A stretch of 64,000 nucleotides of DNA from Kalmusia sp. IMI 367209 (lineage: Eukaryota > Ascomycota > Dothideomycetes > Pleosporales > Didymosphaeriaceae). The stretch is from positions 558,001 through 622,000 of the forward strand of contig JAPEUQ010000008.1 in the NCBI GenBank assembly GCA_027946365.1, read 5' to 3'. Below are positions 21,842 through 34,267 of this stretch, in pieces (the stretch's first letter is position 1; each line of letters starts with the position of its first letter). Made by a program: the position numbers and the translations under genes. The notes beneath the pieces are model-generated. The model did no database searches and was not told the DNA's origin. It saw only the letters and a program-made list of their open reading frames with translations.

Positions 21842-23462
21842 TGGAAATTTTGGAGCAGGCCTTGTGATTACCATAGGTACTAGTGTTGGCGGTGAACCAT
21901 AAGTGAAATGTGTCTTCCGAATTGTTCTTACGAGAAATGGGGGCCTCAATTATGGAAGTATTGAGGGCTTCTAATATGATATACGCATTAGATGACGCTG
22001 TAGATTGTTCACCAATCCCTGAAATAATCTGTTGTGAGAAAACATGTGACATGCTTTTGATCATTCGTTGTCGATTTCGTTGGAGATCATGATCCAGGGT
22101 ACCAGGCGCTAATAGCGGCTATCAACAGAGACAAGACAGCCGGCTCAAATAGGGTTTGAATCGGCCTTTCTTGGACAAACCAACGAACAGTTGCTTTTAT
22201 GCTTCTGATGTGGTGCGAGGTGGTCAAGAACAAATGGTGCCGAGTTCTAAAGCGAGTCCAGCCCCCATGTCCCACGTTATTCACAATACGGTACAGCCTT
22301 GTTACCTTGATACTATGTAAGACCTGTATGTCATCTGCTAAATTTTCATTTTGCTCAATTCCTTGCAATTAGTTTATTTTGAACTAATTCCGATCTTTAA
22401 TTAACCCCTAGTATCGATTAACTGATGAATTGAAGAACAGGAACTGTGAGCAAGTCTCTATGACTCTATCATCAAGATGTGAAACAAACATCTATGTCTG
22501 TGCACAAGATCATATTGAACCACTCACTCTACTTGTACCAGAGCTTCTATCCCGAGTGCAACTGTATGCAAATTATATCGTTGATATGGAGAGAGAAACG
22601 GAATTACTTCCTTTCACGTTGTTAAACTACATAGAACACTATTCTACTTAGATATGTTACCAGAGAGGAAGTGTTGAAAGAACATGAATATCTGCGTTAG
22701 GCCAGCAACTTAGTAGAGGAATGAACTTTACTTCAATGGTACAGCTAAGTAGAAAGGAGTAGCTGCGAGAGCGCAGACTCCGGTAACTCTCGTTGGGAGG
22801 ACCCAGCGCCACTGGGGGAGGCTGCCTTTCCGTCATTCAAGGAGCGCGGAAACCACTACCCTGAGAGATTGCGCAATACTAGAATGCACTAAAAATCAAA
22901 AATATGCATCCTCCATTGAACCTTGAATATGAGAGGATTGAGCGTAACTGAGATAAAAGAAAAAGATAGAAGAAACAACGCAAGCAATCATAACCGACCA
23001 GAATATGAATTTACTATTTGCCCCCTAATCTGGCAAACCAAATGCTTTGGGCTCGCATCGTTAGATTGGTCGCGATGCTGGAATCGTTCAATTGGAGCTA
23101 GATATGCTAGACATCCACGGTGTCCCAAGTAGCTCGTACTAACACCTGAAGTTTCCACTATAAATAGGCAACTGGTCGGCCCGCTCCAGTCGTATTCCTG
23201 GCGGCTGCTTGAATTCGTGGCAGTATCAGATGATTCATGGGAGACATAGCCAAGGTTGAGATGGATTGCAAAGACTGCGACGCTGAAATGGGCCTGCTTG
23301 ATAGCCGCAGTAGATAGATACTAAGATGAAAACTGTCGGCTGTCTTGCACTAATCAATATTGGGTGATCGGCTTAGTCAGGAGAGCACTAAGATGATACG
23401 TAACCCCATGCTACTTTGTGCAATGCACCGGATAGACTTAAGCATATACTTCATCACCCGTG
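21842..23462. other. Intergenic, no gene recognised
   Basis: About 1.6 kb between the small Cys/His protein and the 3' end of the F-box gene. No conserved frame, tRNA or repeat was recognised. Confidence 0.45.
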
Positions 23463-24965
23463 CTAGTATTCGTATTCTTGCCTCAGATTAAACTCCTCTA
23501 CCATGATCCACCCGGGCTCAGTCTGCAACTCAATACATGCAATATCCTCCATCGTAAACACTGATGAGCCAATCTCCGCAGGCACACTATGCAACTGCAT
23601 ACCAACCCCTTCAAGTAAAGCCTTGAAGTACGAGATATTGTGCGGGACGCTGCCATACCATGGATGCCATTTCTTGAGCGTTACACTCTGAAGACTGGGT
23701 AGCTCGCCTTGTCGTTTACGAGCCGCTAGCACTTCTAGACCGACTTCGAGAGGTTCGAAGGACATCCTACCCGTATAGAATATCTGGGAGTTACTGTCGA
23801 CTACTACGAGGTGTGTAAGATTGGGAGGTAGCATGTCCCATGCAGGAGGTTCAAATTCAGGTTTGGAACTGAACAAGGGTAGCTCGAGAGATGTCAAATC
23901 GGGGAAGTCTTGCACAGTTCGGAAAAGTAAGTCGGGATCGCCGTATGGCATCAAGATGGTGCTTGAAGATACCGGGACGGACACTATTCGCAAAAAGGTC
24001 AGGGTATGCCGGTGATGCGAGAGTATTTCGGCGAGGGCTTTATAATTGATAACATGCCGCTGTACGCTCAGCTCGTTCTCATCGTGTTCATATACGAAAG
24101 ATTTCAGAGCTCTGAAAGCGCGCATGACTGGTCTGAGGTCGTCGAAATTGACAAAGGATTGCAGCAGGTGGAAACTCTCGATGTTTGAGCCGCGCTGTTC
24201 GAGGAGGTCTTTGAAGGATGGACTGTGCTCCCAATCGAACGTCCGGCCTTCTTCTCGACGCATTTCAATGACTTGTCTGAGCTCTAGATTGCGCATGGAA
24301 GAAAGGGTCAAGAGTGCTACAACGTTCTCCAAGCGTAGTGGGCCATGTACTTTGACTGAATGTAGACGCGAGAACGCATGAGGCTCAGGGTCGAGGATAG
24401 GCCTAAACCAGTAGGAATGGTCGTCCCATCTGTATGTCTCGACAACTTCTAGGCGCTCGAGATTCGGAGTGAATATGAATATTGCGTTGAGGGCTCTCAA
24501 ATCACCCAGATAGCAACGTCCTAGCCGGAGTTCTTGTATGAGTCTTTCCGCGGTCACGTTTCCTTGCTGGACCTTTTCATTAAGTCTGTCGTAAGTCGAT
24601 TCCTCAAAATTGAATTGCTGCTTTACTGCCAGGATGCCACGCCTGTATTTAAACTCCTCGACTGCCTCAGTGGCATAGTCCCAATTGATAGTGTTGACTT
24701 GAGAGGCCAGATGCTGATTTTCGCATATAGTGCGTAAGAAGAGATCAGGGGAACCGTAATGGAATGAATACACAGAGTAAAGAAGCGACTTGCTCAAGTT
24801 GTAGAGTCGACGATTGGTGAGAGTGATACCATACAGTGAATTGCCAGTACGTCGGGAGTCATGTTCCCTAAATATATGACCTTTCAGATGTTCAACGATT
24901 TCGAGCAGGAGTTCATCGGGCAGGCTCAGTAGACCTGTCTGAGGGATTGATGACGAGGTAGCCAT
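23463..24965 (-). CDS. F-box domain protein
   Basis: Single exon, 500 aa. The F-box lies at residues ~13-60: LLSLPDELLLEIVEHLKG, then LTNRRLYNLSKSLLYSVYSF. The rest is leucine-rich, with LRALNAIFIFTPNLERLEV, LEVGLEVLAARKRQGELP and LQSVTLKKWHPW, the irregular LRR-like fold usual in fungal F-box proteins. It would act as the substrate receptor of an SCF ubiquitin ligase through Skp1; the substrate is unknown. It marks the right edge of the accessory region: the next gene (ETF-beta) is housekeeping. Confidence 0.85.
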   Translation of the reverse strand: MATSSSIPQTGLLSLPDELLLEIVEHLKGHIFREHDSRRTGNSLYGITLTNRRLYNLSKSLLYSVYSFHYGSPDLFLRTICENQHLASQVNTINWDYATEAVEEFKYRRGILAVKQQFNFEESTYDRLNEKVQQGNVTAERLIQELRLGRCYLGDLRALNAIFIFTPNLERLEVVETYRWDDHSYWFRPILDPEPHAFSRLHSVKVHGPLRLENVVALLTLSSMRNLELRQVIEMRREEGRTFDWEHSPSFKDLLEQRGSNIESFHLLQSFVNFDDLRPVMRAFRALKSFVYEHDENELSVQRHVINYKALAEILSHHRHTLTFLRIVSVPVSSSTILMPYGDPDLLFRTVQDFPDLTSLELPLFSSKPEFEPPAWDMLPPNLTHLVVVDSNSQIFYTGRMSFEPLEVGLEVLAARKRQGELPSLQSVTLKKWHPWYGSVPHNISYFKALLEGVGMQLHSVPAEIGSSVFTMEDIACIELQTEPGWIMVEEFNLRQEYEY

Positions 24966-25238
24966 TTCAATCGATCAGGCTACTTCCGTTCTGTTGAAAC
25001 GATGTGGGAGCTATTGAGGAGGTAGCTGTACGCAGCCCCGTGATGCCAAAAGTAGTTAGATCACATTATGTCATATCGGAAAGCGGCGGTGGGGAATGCC
25101 CGATCCTCGGCTCAGACTCCAGACGACAATCCCGGACAGCCTTACAAGCTCCGGTCCGACCTGCTATCCCACTCTTTCCCACCATTGCACCTTCCTGCAT
25201 CCCTCGGAAACGACGTCTAGGAGGAGGTAGAGCTCACA

Positions 25239-26125
25239 ATGTCTGGATTGAGGGTACTCGTGCCCATAAAGAGGGTCATTGACTATGCGGTAAGCGCTTC
25301 CCACTTTTGAGCTCCGCAGCTCAAGTTGTACGATAATTCAAATCACTCTTCCTGGGTGCTCCTTCCTTATTTTATATCGGTAAACTGTACTCATGGAGAC
25401 ATGGGTAGGTCAAACCGCGCGTGAACCGCGCCCAGACGGCCGTCGAAACCGCCAATGTAAAACACAGCATGAACCCGTTCGACGAGCTCTCCATCGAAGA
25501 AGCCATCCGCCTCCGCGAGCGCAAAGTACCCATCACGGAGATTGTCGCCTTTTCCGCCGGCCCCACAAAATCGCAGGACATCTTGCGCACCGCCATGGCC
25601 ATGGGCGCGGACCGCAGCATTCACGTCGTAGTCGAGGACAAGGACCCGCAGCTGGAGCCGCTCGGCGTCGCGAAGTTGCTGAAAAAGGTCGTCGAGGAGC
25701 AGAAGAGTGATTTGGTCATCTTGGGCAAGCAAAGCATCGATGACGATGCAAGTCAAACGGGGCAGATGCTCGCAGGGCTGTTGGGATGGCCGCAGGCTAC
25801 GCAGGCGAGCAAGGTGGAGATTGCGGACAAGACAGTCACGGTGACGAAGGAGGTAGACGGTGGTGTGGAGACGGTCAAGGCGAACTTGCCTATGATTATT
25901 ACGACGGATCTGCGATTGAACGAGCCGAGATATGCCAGTCTGCCAAACATCATGAAAGCGAAGAAGAAGCCGCTAGAGAAGAAGACGCTGAAGGATTACG
26001 GTCTCGATGAACAGCCGAGGTTAAAGACGCTCAAGGTCACAGAGCCGCCGCCACGAAAGGGTGGTGTCAAGGTGGATGATGTAGATGGCATGATCAGCAA
26101 ATTGAAGGAGCTAGGTGCTTTGTAA
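25239..26125 (+). CDS. ETFB: Electron transfer flavoprotein subunit beta
   Basis: Exons 25239-25289 and 25409-26125 (GTAAGC donor, GGGTAG acceptor) give 255 aa, the usual size. The protein starts MSGLRVLVPIKRVIDYA and continues VKPRVNRA across the intron. Diagnostic parts are MNPFDELSIEEAIRL, GADRSIHV, ILGKQSIDDD and the ETF-beta signature VTKEVDGGVETVKANLP followed by ITTDLRLNEPRYASLPNI. With the alpha subunit it accepts electrons from acyl-CoA and other dehydrogenases in the mitochondrial matrix and passes them to ETF-ubiquinone oxidoreductase. No obvious cleaved presequence is seen, as is common for this subunit. Confidence 0.95.
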
Positions 26126-26503
26126 ATCAAACTTGATATGTATGTACAGTACTTTTTCGGATAGAACTCTGAGAATGTTACTTAGATGACGAGCAATAAC
26201 GAAACAGCATGCTTGACCGATAGTATGCCTCTCTCGCTTAGCTGTGAAGCTGGGAGGCATACCAAGTGCCACTTACAATGGATATGAAGCTAGTTCCCAT
26301 TTCTAGAGCTTACCGCTTAGACGTCCTTGTAGTTGGCGTACGGCTTATCCATACCTAGCATAGAACACGCACTGCAAATACGAAAAGATTAGCCTAAATG
26401 CGGACCAGGTTTCCGGGATCCGATGTGTAGGGAGGCATACACGGATTCGGAGACATGTAAAAGCAAGTGTAGTTGGACTCAAATTCGGTATCGATTTGCG
26501 AAA
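26126..26503. other. Intergenic (ETF-beta terminator side and carboxylesterase promoter)
   Basis: A 378-bp gap between two plus-strand genes. No further feature recognised. Confidence 0.5.
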
Positions 26504-28671
26504 ATGTACCCCTACGATCTTGCCATCACCTTTGCAACAGGCCTGATCGGTCTACCTGCAGTCAATGCTGCTATACCCCAGATACAAACACTAAGTGCTA
26601 TTACAATACTTAGTGACAACGATCTTGCGGGTTTGTGCAGTACACTCACTACATCAATTTCAACATCCTTGACAACTTAGCAGGCAACCTTACAACGCGC
26701 ACTACCGGCGCACTTCTCCTCCCTCCCTCTACATACAAGACAGCCGCCAAACGCTGCGCATCACTGCATGAGCAACTCTGGTCACCTTCCACCTCGAATT
26801 TTGCCCAAGGCCTCAACAACGCCTTGTCCTACGCAGCGTACACCAATACGAACGACGGCTCCATAGAGTACTGGGATTGCTTCCTCTGACAATGGAACAC
26901 TTTGCAACGCCGTTACCATTAACGGAACCCAAATCCAGAAGCCGTGTTCTGCCGTGCAGCCAGTCCTCTGCACAAATTCCGGCCCGATCTCCAGCGCTGG
27001 AGAATCCGATACTCGAGTTGAACTTCAAGTAGCCGTACAATCTGGCCCCCAAACATTCACAGGTTTCCGCGGCTTCTACACTTTCCAATTCCGCGGCATC
27101 CGCTTCGCTCCGCAACCCCCACGCTTCACACTCTCGACTCTGTATGAGGGCGAAGGAGACGTCGACGCAACCAAGTACGGTCCAGGATGTCTGCAGGGGC
27201 CGGACCCGCGCTGGCCCGACCTCAATGAAGACTGCCTCTTCCTCAATGTATGGACGCCGTACATCTCCGCCAATGCTTCATCTTCCACGCAAAGAAAGAA
27301 GTTGAAAGCCGTGATGGTGTGGCTATATGGTGGTGGGAATACTGCAGGCACCGGTACCGATCCAGAGAAAGAAGGAGGGAACCTTGCTTCGCGTGGGGAC
27401 GTTGTGGTCGTCACGTTCAACTACCGGCTAGGCAATCTCGGTTTCTTGCCTTTCAACAACGGCGTTAATAATGGGAATTATGCTATCAGTGACATGCTAA
27501 ACGCCTTACGCTGGGTCAGACAGAACATCGCGAACTTCGGCGGTGATCCCAACCGCGTTACCATCTGGGGTGAATCCGCCGGCGCAACAAACGTGCGTAC
27601 CCTCCTTGCCGTCCCACAAATCGAGGAAGAGAACTTGATCGCCGGTGCAATCATGCAGTCGATGCCTGGCGAGATCGGTGGCTATACAGAATGGGATACT
27701 CCTGCTGTCTTCTACTCCCGCATCACCACAAAAGTCCTTCGCGAAAGCGGCTGCGAAGGCACAAAAGACGAGGTAGCGTGCCTATCCGCGTACGACGCCC
27801 TGAAATGGTTCAACGAACCAGGACGTACGCAGGCCATCGGTCCAACGTTCGACAACAATCTCCTTCACACGCGGGCACTCCCGCTTGCAGGCCCGCTCGC
27901 TCACGCACACAACATACCCGTCCTCCTCGGGACAAACCGCGACGAATTATCCTACTATTTTAGTACCCCCTCTACAAACTTCACCGCCATTTTAGCCTCC
28001 ATCTCCGCCATCGCCGGTGTTCCACTCACCCACCTGGCCAACTCTTCCTTTTCGCCTGAGACATCGCCTGCTTGGCCAACCTACACCGAAGCGCAAAAAC
28101 AAGCAGCCGTGTTCAACGCCTCGAGTAAAGTAGCCACAGACCTCCTCTTCACATGCCTAACGCACGCCTTCGCCTTCTCAGCATCCAAGAACAATGTCTT
28201 TACGCGGTCGTACGAGTTCGTGTTTAATCGGACGTACCAGACGCCGCGCTTCGCCGACTTCGCGCGCGGTGTGTGCGGCCGCGATGTCGCCGATCCGGAT
28301 GAAGAGGAATATTACAAGTGCCATGCGGGCGAGGTGCCGTATACGTTTGGCAATATACTGCAGCAGGGATGGCCAGATAGGGAAGGGCTGGACACACCGT
28401 TTGCGCGACTAATTGTAGATTGGTGGAGTGCATTTGCGAGAACGGGGAGGATGGAGGGAGAAGAAGGGTTCTTGGCTGCGAGAGGGTTTATAGAAAGCGA
28501 AAAAAAGATGAGCGAGGCAGGGGTGTGGAGGGGGATGGGGAGGATGTGATGAGGCTACAGTGGGGAGGGCTGGGAGTGTTTGGCGTTGAGGTTGGTGAGG
28601 GTGGGTGTGCTGAGTTGGGAGCGCCGAGGGAATTTTACGAGACGTATGATTATGAAGGGGAGAGGTCATAG
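26504..28671 (+). pseudogene. Secreted type-B carboxylesterase with two frame breaks
   Basis: The ATG at 26504 opens a signal-peptide-like start (MYPYDLAITFATGLIGLP). An intron (26631-26683) joins NDLAG to NLTTRTTGALLL, a leader domain seen in a fungal carboxylesterase subfamily. The main domain shows EDCLFLNVWTP, the GESAGA nucleophile and a late CHAGEVPYTFG. Two breaks disturb the frame. One extra G in the GGG at 26873-26875 separates EYW from IASDNGTLC. Near an A7 run (28500-28506) the frame shifts again, because the expected C-terminal element (VMRLQWGGLGVF) is in another frame ending at 28671; without the shift the protein ends at 28549. Both breaks touch short homopolymers, so assembly error competes with true decay. 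The enzyme would hydrolyse ester substrates outside the cell. Confidence 0.75.
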
Positions 28672-28736
28672 AAGATTAGAGTTGTCGGGACAGAATACTA
28701 GGCAGTCCGTTCTAAGACTGTAGATTGCGATTTCTA

Positions 28737-30744
28737 TCATTGACCCTGTAACCTTTTTAGCCTCTCCTCTGCTGCTCTTGCTCGCCGCTCTCTTTCCATC
28801 CTTGCCCGGGCTTCCGGCGTCAGCCCCCTCATCTCCTCCTCACGCTTCTCGGTTGCAGTTTTCACTGGTAAGCCCCCTAGCGCCTTCCCCCTTCCCAACC
28901 TGCTTTCCCGCCTCTTCGCATCCTCCGCTTCGCTCTCTTTCCTCAGCCGCTCGGTCTCAGCATTTCTCCGATCAGCCTCAGCCTTATCTTCCGCAGCCTT
29001 CTCGCTCTTCTCCCTTGCTTCACGCTTATCAAGATCCGATCTAGATAGTGCGGAGGGAACTCCGGCAGTCTCCCAGTCGAAGGCTGATTCACCGAGCTCG
29101 GAGCGCGCAAGGCGAAAGGCGTCGCGGGTTGCGCGATCACCAGCAAGACTAAAGGGTGCACGGGCGTCGTCATTCATAACAGTGGGATCTGCGCCAGCTT
29201 TTCCGAGGAGTGCAGTGACGATGGGAGCTGAATTTAGTGATGCTGCGAGGTGCAGTGGGGTCGGTGTGTGGTAGTTTGCGGGGACGAAGGTGAAATTTGG
29301 AGGAATATTGTTAGTCTTAAGGTAGTTGATCAGGGCCGGGACTTTAGAGCGCTTGATAATGGACGTGATTTGTGATGTGTGAAGTATCGCTTCTTCGTCT
29401 TCCTTGGATACTTTAGGAGGCTTTGATGACTTTGGGCGTGCAGGTGTTGCGGACGCAGTGTCTTTTTGGGGTGCATTCAGAGCAGCGAGTGTAGCTTCGT
29501 CAATAGTGCTTTGCTTCACGCGAGTGAGCTCGACGAATGCGCGTATTAGTTCCTTTTGAGTTGCACGCCGCGTGGTGAATGGGAAGCCTCTGTTGCGGGC
29601 ATCGTTATTCCTTAATATTTGTCCCTCGTAAGGTCCAAATAATGTTCTTCGACTAGTATTTCCAGTCGCACGAATGAAGAGCAGGTCAGCTGTATCAATC
29701 ATGGCTTTCCAGCTCTGCAGTAACTCGCGCACCTCATTCGTGAGTGCCGCTTCGTTATACCGTCGTAGCGATGAACCAGCCGAATGCGCGGCGCCTCGTG
29801 CTGCATCACTCGCAGACTGAGAGCCACCTTGTTTTCGTCGAGTCGTGTATCTGTGGAAGGTTTTATGTGCAACAACAGTTGCTGACCGTTCGTCCACTCC
29901 AGTATGGGTTTTTCCCTTCTTCGGCGCAAGTGCGATGATCATTGCAGCGAAATGTCCTCCTCCAATCATACACAGGAAGTAGTGTGGTCCAATATCCGTC
30001 CCAGGCAATGGGCCGCCATCCTTCATTTTTGGCGGTACTGCCGGGGCAATTTGCTTATTTCGCAAGGTCTCGACGAGGTGTGCCTCTTCCTCTTGCTCCG
30101 TATCGGAAAAGATGGCGCGATATATTCCGAGAGACATGTTATCCGGCAATGACGGCGATGTTAACCACAGCAAGGGCGGCTTGCCTGCCCCGCGCTGTTT
30201 TTTCTTCGATGAGAAGTCGTCGAACTCGGGATCTTTAATCTTGGCTTGCTTTTTCAACAGCGCACTCAGCGTCGATTCCTTCGATTTGATTCCATCCTCT
30301 TCCTCGTCCTCTTCTGATTCAGATGACTCAGATCCCGATATGCTTTCGTCCAGCTCGCCTATGAGCTTCTCGAAGTCCGCCTCTCCTACAGGCTTCAAGC
30401 CTTTTATCTTCAGCTTTATGTTGTACCCGTGTAGATCGGACCGGACGTGGCTCCGCTGTTCTGCGACAGTAGCAAAGCTCAATCCACACAAATTGCAGGA
30501 CGTCGCCTTCGCGGGGCTGCCATCTTCGGTTTCTGGTCGCTCAGAAGCTTCGTATGTGGGTGTGACTATCCGTGGCGGCTCTTCCTGGACAGTTTGATCG
30601 GTGTGAGTCTTGAGTGTAAGGGTTGACAACAGCTCTTCGGGAAGATCGAACACTACGACACATTAGCAGTCACGCAAACGACAAATTTATTTTTTTTTTA
30701 CCATAGAGAGGCCGCTGCAGCAAATGATCACCCTTTTGCGCCAT
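28737..30744 (-). CDS. VMS1: Vms1/ANKZF1-type peptidyl-tRNA-releasing factor (VLRF1 domain)
   Basis: Exon 1 (30744-30702, MAQKGDHLLQRPLY) and exon 2 (30652-28737) give 652 aa. A C2H2-like finger (CNLCGLSF...RSHVRSDLH) is near residue 68. The VLRF1 release-factor-like domain spans ~220-390 and includes the KQGGSQS loop, whose Gln is catalytic in the yeast protein, and a LLFIRATG segment. Ankyrin repeats (TPLHLAASLNSAPIV, GKAGADPTVMNDD) follow near residue 490. The C-terminal charged helix ends in an RRARAAEERLKRL stretch that fits a Cdc48/p97-binding VIM motif. In yeast the protein releases stalled, CAT-tailed chains from 60S-bound tRNA near mitochondria. All recognisable elements look intact. 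Confidence 0.92.
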
Positions 30745-31018
30745 CGTCCCAAGTATCTAAGGTCGTGTGTAAAGCGGCGCAAAAATTGTTGTTGCGATGA
30801 CTTCCTAGGCTGCCCCGACGATACCTAGTGGGGTCCAGCATGCACGTCACTTTCACTCTAGCCTAGCGAATGCCAAGACGCTAGCATTGCTTACTCATTC
30901 AGACCGCGCCATTATGTAACTTCACATTCATTGTTTAACGATTCCGTCTTTTGTCCTTGTAGTGTCTAAATTTTACAGTAATTTTGTCTTGGAATCGCTT
31001 GAGTAGAGCTCGTGAAAG

Positions 31019-31739
31019 ATGCCAAATGTCCTCGTACTCTCATTCGAAGGCTTCTCCTTCTCCTCCCGCCAGCTCTATGAGCAGCTCCTCCCCAAACTAC
31101 TTTCACGGGCTGTGATACATGAATCACTCACTATACAAGATGCAATGAATTGTAGGTACCTAGTCCAAAACGCATAACTTTTGCATCTGTCGTGTAACCT
31201 AACTATTCATAGATATTCTTTCCGGATGGCCCAATGTGATCCTCGTGACTGATCCGGTCATTGCCGAAGATACGGATGAGAGCCAGAACCTACTCACAAC
31301 AGTGGCTGAGTACACAAAACATCATTCCTGTACTACCATATTGATGGGTTTCTTCGTCGCATCAATCGAACCAGATACCCTCGAGTACATATTCAAGCAC
31401 CATTTCGACCTCAAGTGGAAAGCTGGCGATGAGCCTAGCACCCACGAGGCACGTTTAGTTGCATCAGACCAGTCATTACTACGGACTGCTACTCTGGTGC
31501 CGAAAATGGTTGCTAATACTGCTTGGTTGAAAGGCGTTCCTCCTTCGCAAGCGGTGTACTTCGGGCCTATTGAGAATTATGAGGTTTATGCAGCTTTTGT
31601 GAGAGTTGGGCTAGGAAAGCTGGGATATATTGGTGACACAGGGTTTGGTGATGAGCCTGAGCGGTTGGTGTTGGCTATGTGTCATCTTGATCGACCCGAA
31701 GATGGCGTCCAGGAAGCCGAGGATCCGCAATTACGGTAG
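31019..31739 (+). CDS. Conserved protein of unknown function
   Basis: Exons 31019-31151 and 31213-31739 (GTAGGT donor, CATAG acceptor) give 219 aa starting MPNVLVLSFEGFSFSSR. Alternating strands and helices, for example VILVTDPVIAEDTDE and TILMGFFVASIE, suggest an alpha/beta fold. A late GLGKLGYIGDTGF and VLAMCHLDRPED look conserved in ascomycetes as I remember them. The layout vaguely recalls class I glutamine-amidotransferase-like folds, but no catalytic Cys/His pair is evident, so no function is given. Its start lies 274 bp from the divergent Vms1 gene. Confidence 0.7.
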
Positions 31740-31941
31740 CGGAATTGAAAAACAAACGGAATTTATCTTTCTTCAAATTTAGACGCCAAGGGAGATAGAT
31801 GATCTTCTAGGGAAATTCAAAATAGTTACGTATTTAAAAATGTTTCGGAGTACATCTATGGAATATCCACATACTCGTGTCTTAATCCTGAAAAAACCTG
31901 TCCACATCATCTGTTCAACCTAATTGCTTGCGCATCGTACC

Positions 31942-33053
31942 TTAACGCACCTCATCTAGGATCTTCTGCTGCTCTCCCATTCCCTCCCACTGTGACTCCG
32001 TTCCTGCGAATTCATTCCTCAGGTACATCGAGCGAAACTTTCCGATCCGCGTATCCTTCTTTTCAAAGTCCAGCTCATCCGCATCGTGGATTTCAAGTTT
32101 CTGATCGACATTTACGCCGTTGTCTTTAGTGGTGATATTGATGAGGCCAGGAATCGCCATTGTGTGCTTCATACGCTCCTTCACATTTGCGCTATCAGGA
32201 GAGCAAAAGATGAAGTAGAGTCGGTTATCAGTGACATGACGGTAGAACGTGAAGCTTGGTTTGTCCGTAGGGAGATGTGAGGCGACATCAATTGGGGTAA
32301 GATCCTTGGACCGAAAGTTGAGCTGGAGCACCTCGGTGGATACATCGACGGACTGTGGTGGAATTGGTATAGTATCATGTATTACATTAGGGAACTTACA
32401 AGCTGAACGCAATTTCCGACATCAGCAAGATCTTTGAGTGCATCCAGCGCGTTATCTTCAATCTTATTCTTCATGCGTCGGTCGCATAGTCGACATTTAT
32501 TTCTCTTATGTCCGAGGTCTTGTATACCGCCCTCGCCAGTGCCATCTTTCATGCATGTGTCTGCATGTTCATCGCGCTCGACACCCCAGGATTCACCTTT
32601 GCCACTCCTCTCATCCCATGAGCGAGCATCTATAATCTCTCCAATTTCCTTACAAATAATTGATGAAGAGAAATGTTCTTCACCTAGCGTCTTCAAGAGC
32701 GAACCTCGGCTGTCGAGCAGTAAGCTTTTCGTCTTGGCATCACCTAGGTAAGGAACGTATGTGATCGCATCAAACCCCTCTTCGCGATGCAAGACAAGGT
32801 ACAAAGGGATTTTGGTGTTAAGAATCGGATCTAGTTGGTTCAAAGCTTGTTGGAAGGTGTGATGCTCACCCTCGGGAGACGAGATGGGTGGTAAAGCCTG
32901 CAGTGTCGTGTTCGACAGCACTAGAGGGAGCGCGAAGAGGGAAACGTCTGATGCAAAGCATAGGAATGCTTCGTGGACACTGTAGGGTATCTCTGATACA
33001 TAACGTTAGCTACAGGGTCTTATCTATAAATTCTATAAGATATCGTTACCCAT
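31942..33053 (-). CDS. TWF1: Twinfilin (two ADF-homology domains)
   Basis: The exons 32992-32400 and 32352-31942 are well supported (GTAAGT donor, 47-nt intron). A four-base first exon (33053-33050, ATGG) with a GTAACG donor completes the frame to 335 aa and gives MEIPYSVHEAFL, which lines up with usual twinfilin starts. The first ADF-H domain contains FALPLVLSNTTL, LNTKIPLYLVLHRE and DARSWDER. The second contains LNFRSKDLTP, PSFTFYRHV, LYFIFCSPDSANVKERM. Twinfilin binds actin monomers and barbed ends, usually at cortical actin patches. The region between the domains holds two CxxC pairs around residue 165 not expected in the family. The start exon is the least certain part. Confidence 0.85.
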
Positions 33054-34267
33054 CGCGTTAGTTTCAACAATTGCTAAGATTCGCTGCCTGAATTGGTGTA
33101 GACTAGACCCGCAGGCCTATAACGAGACCGATATGTAAGTGGGAAAGAGCGTACTGTGTCGAAAATGGGAATTCCGATTAATTGACATCAGCTTGGTGTC
33201 TTGTCACCTTTCTTAAGTAAGAAGGATCTAGGCAACAACATCGTCAGAACCTTTATTTGAAAAGATGCAGTGCGGATCTCGCTCCACTAGTAGCTGCCAC
33301 GCGTTCCCCTACGTAGTTTGCTTCACGCTGCTTTGCACGAATCGCAAGTGACACATTCTCAATAGATCAAGGTCTTGGCAAGCTATGTGCGGAATTCCGC
33401 AGTTTTGCGGATTTGCGAGTGGGTTGCCTGTCCACGAAGGCGTTTATGAAACATGTAGACCTTCTCTTTCAAAAATGGTATGTCTTTTGTTACTTGGCAT
33501 GGGTTAATCTGCGTGTGGTGTAGAAACAGAAGTAATGTATCGAGGTGCGAAGGGGAAGGATCGGATCGGAATAATTTTGTCCCGGATGACGTTACAGTCG
33601 CACCTCCGTTCCTTTTTCCATTACTACTGAATAACGACCCTTTCCACGATTATCTCATATGTCCAATCATTTTGGAGACCAGGGCAAATTCAGCCATTGC
33701 CGTCCACAATAGTGGTAATTCTGAGTGCTTTGGGCTACCATGCCCCTTCTCTCTATCGTTGATAGGGCAATGATATCAAGTCCAAAATACGCATTATTCG
33801 AACGCACAGCATTTGACTCATTCTATACGCATGTATATCATTGAAAATTGGGGTTTGTTCGGCATTTCATACATATATGAAATGTTTGCAATGTGTACTA
33901 CTATTTCTCTTACTTGTCTCAATGTCCTCCATGTAGGATATATTGTCCGGTTTCAAGATACTACCACTCATCTTTCAGACTAGGCACGTCGCAATTAGTA
34001 GTCTATTCTCACTTCACTTACTTGCGGCCTGCTCTCCGTTCAATCTATCATTTCTCTTACCCGAATAGCAACTCCCCCGCTCTCCTCATTAGTATTTAAA
34101 GGTGACTTCATTTATCTCAACTCTCCACCTCTTTTTCTCCACCTTTTTTTCTCCACCACTTTCTTGACCCTATCCTATAGCTTGCAAGCGCAACTCCCAG
34201 CCGCTAGGATAGCTTTGCGCTCGAGAGTATATATTTGCTGATAAGTCCTTTACACTTGACTTAGCAC
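33054..34267. other. Intergenic, no gene recognised
   Basis: About 1.2 kb between two start codons that point away from each other (twinfilin minus, GTPase plus), so it holds both promoters. A CT-rich stretch at 34110-34160 just upstream of the GTPase start is typical of fungal promoters. Confidence 0.5.
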
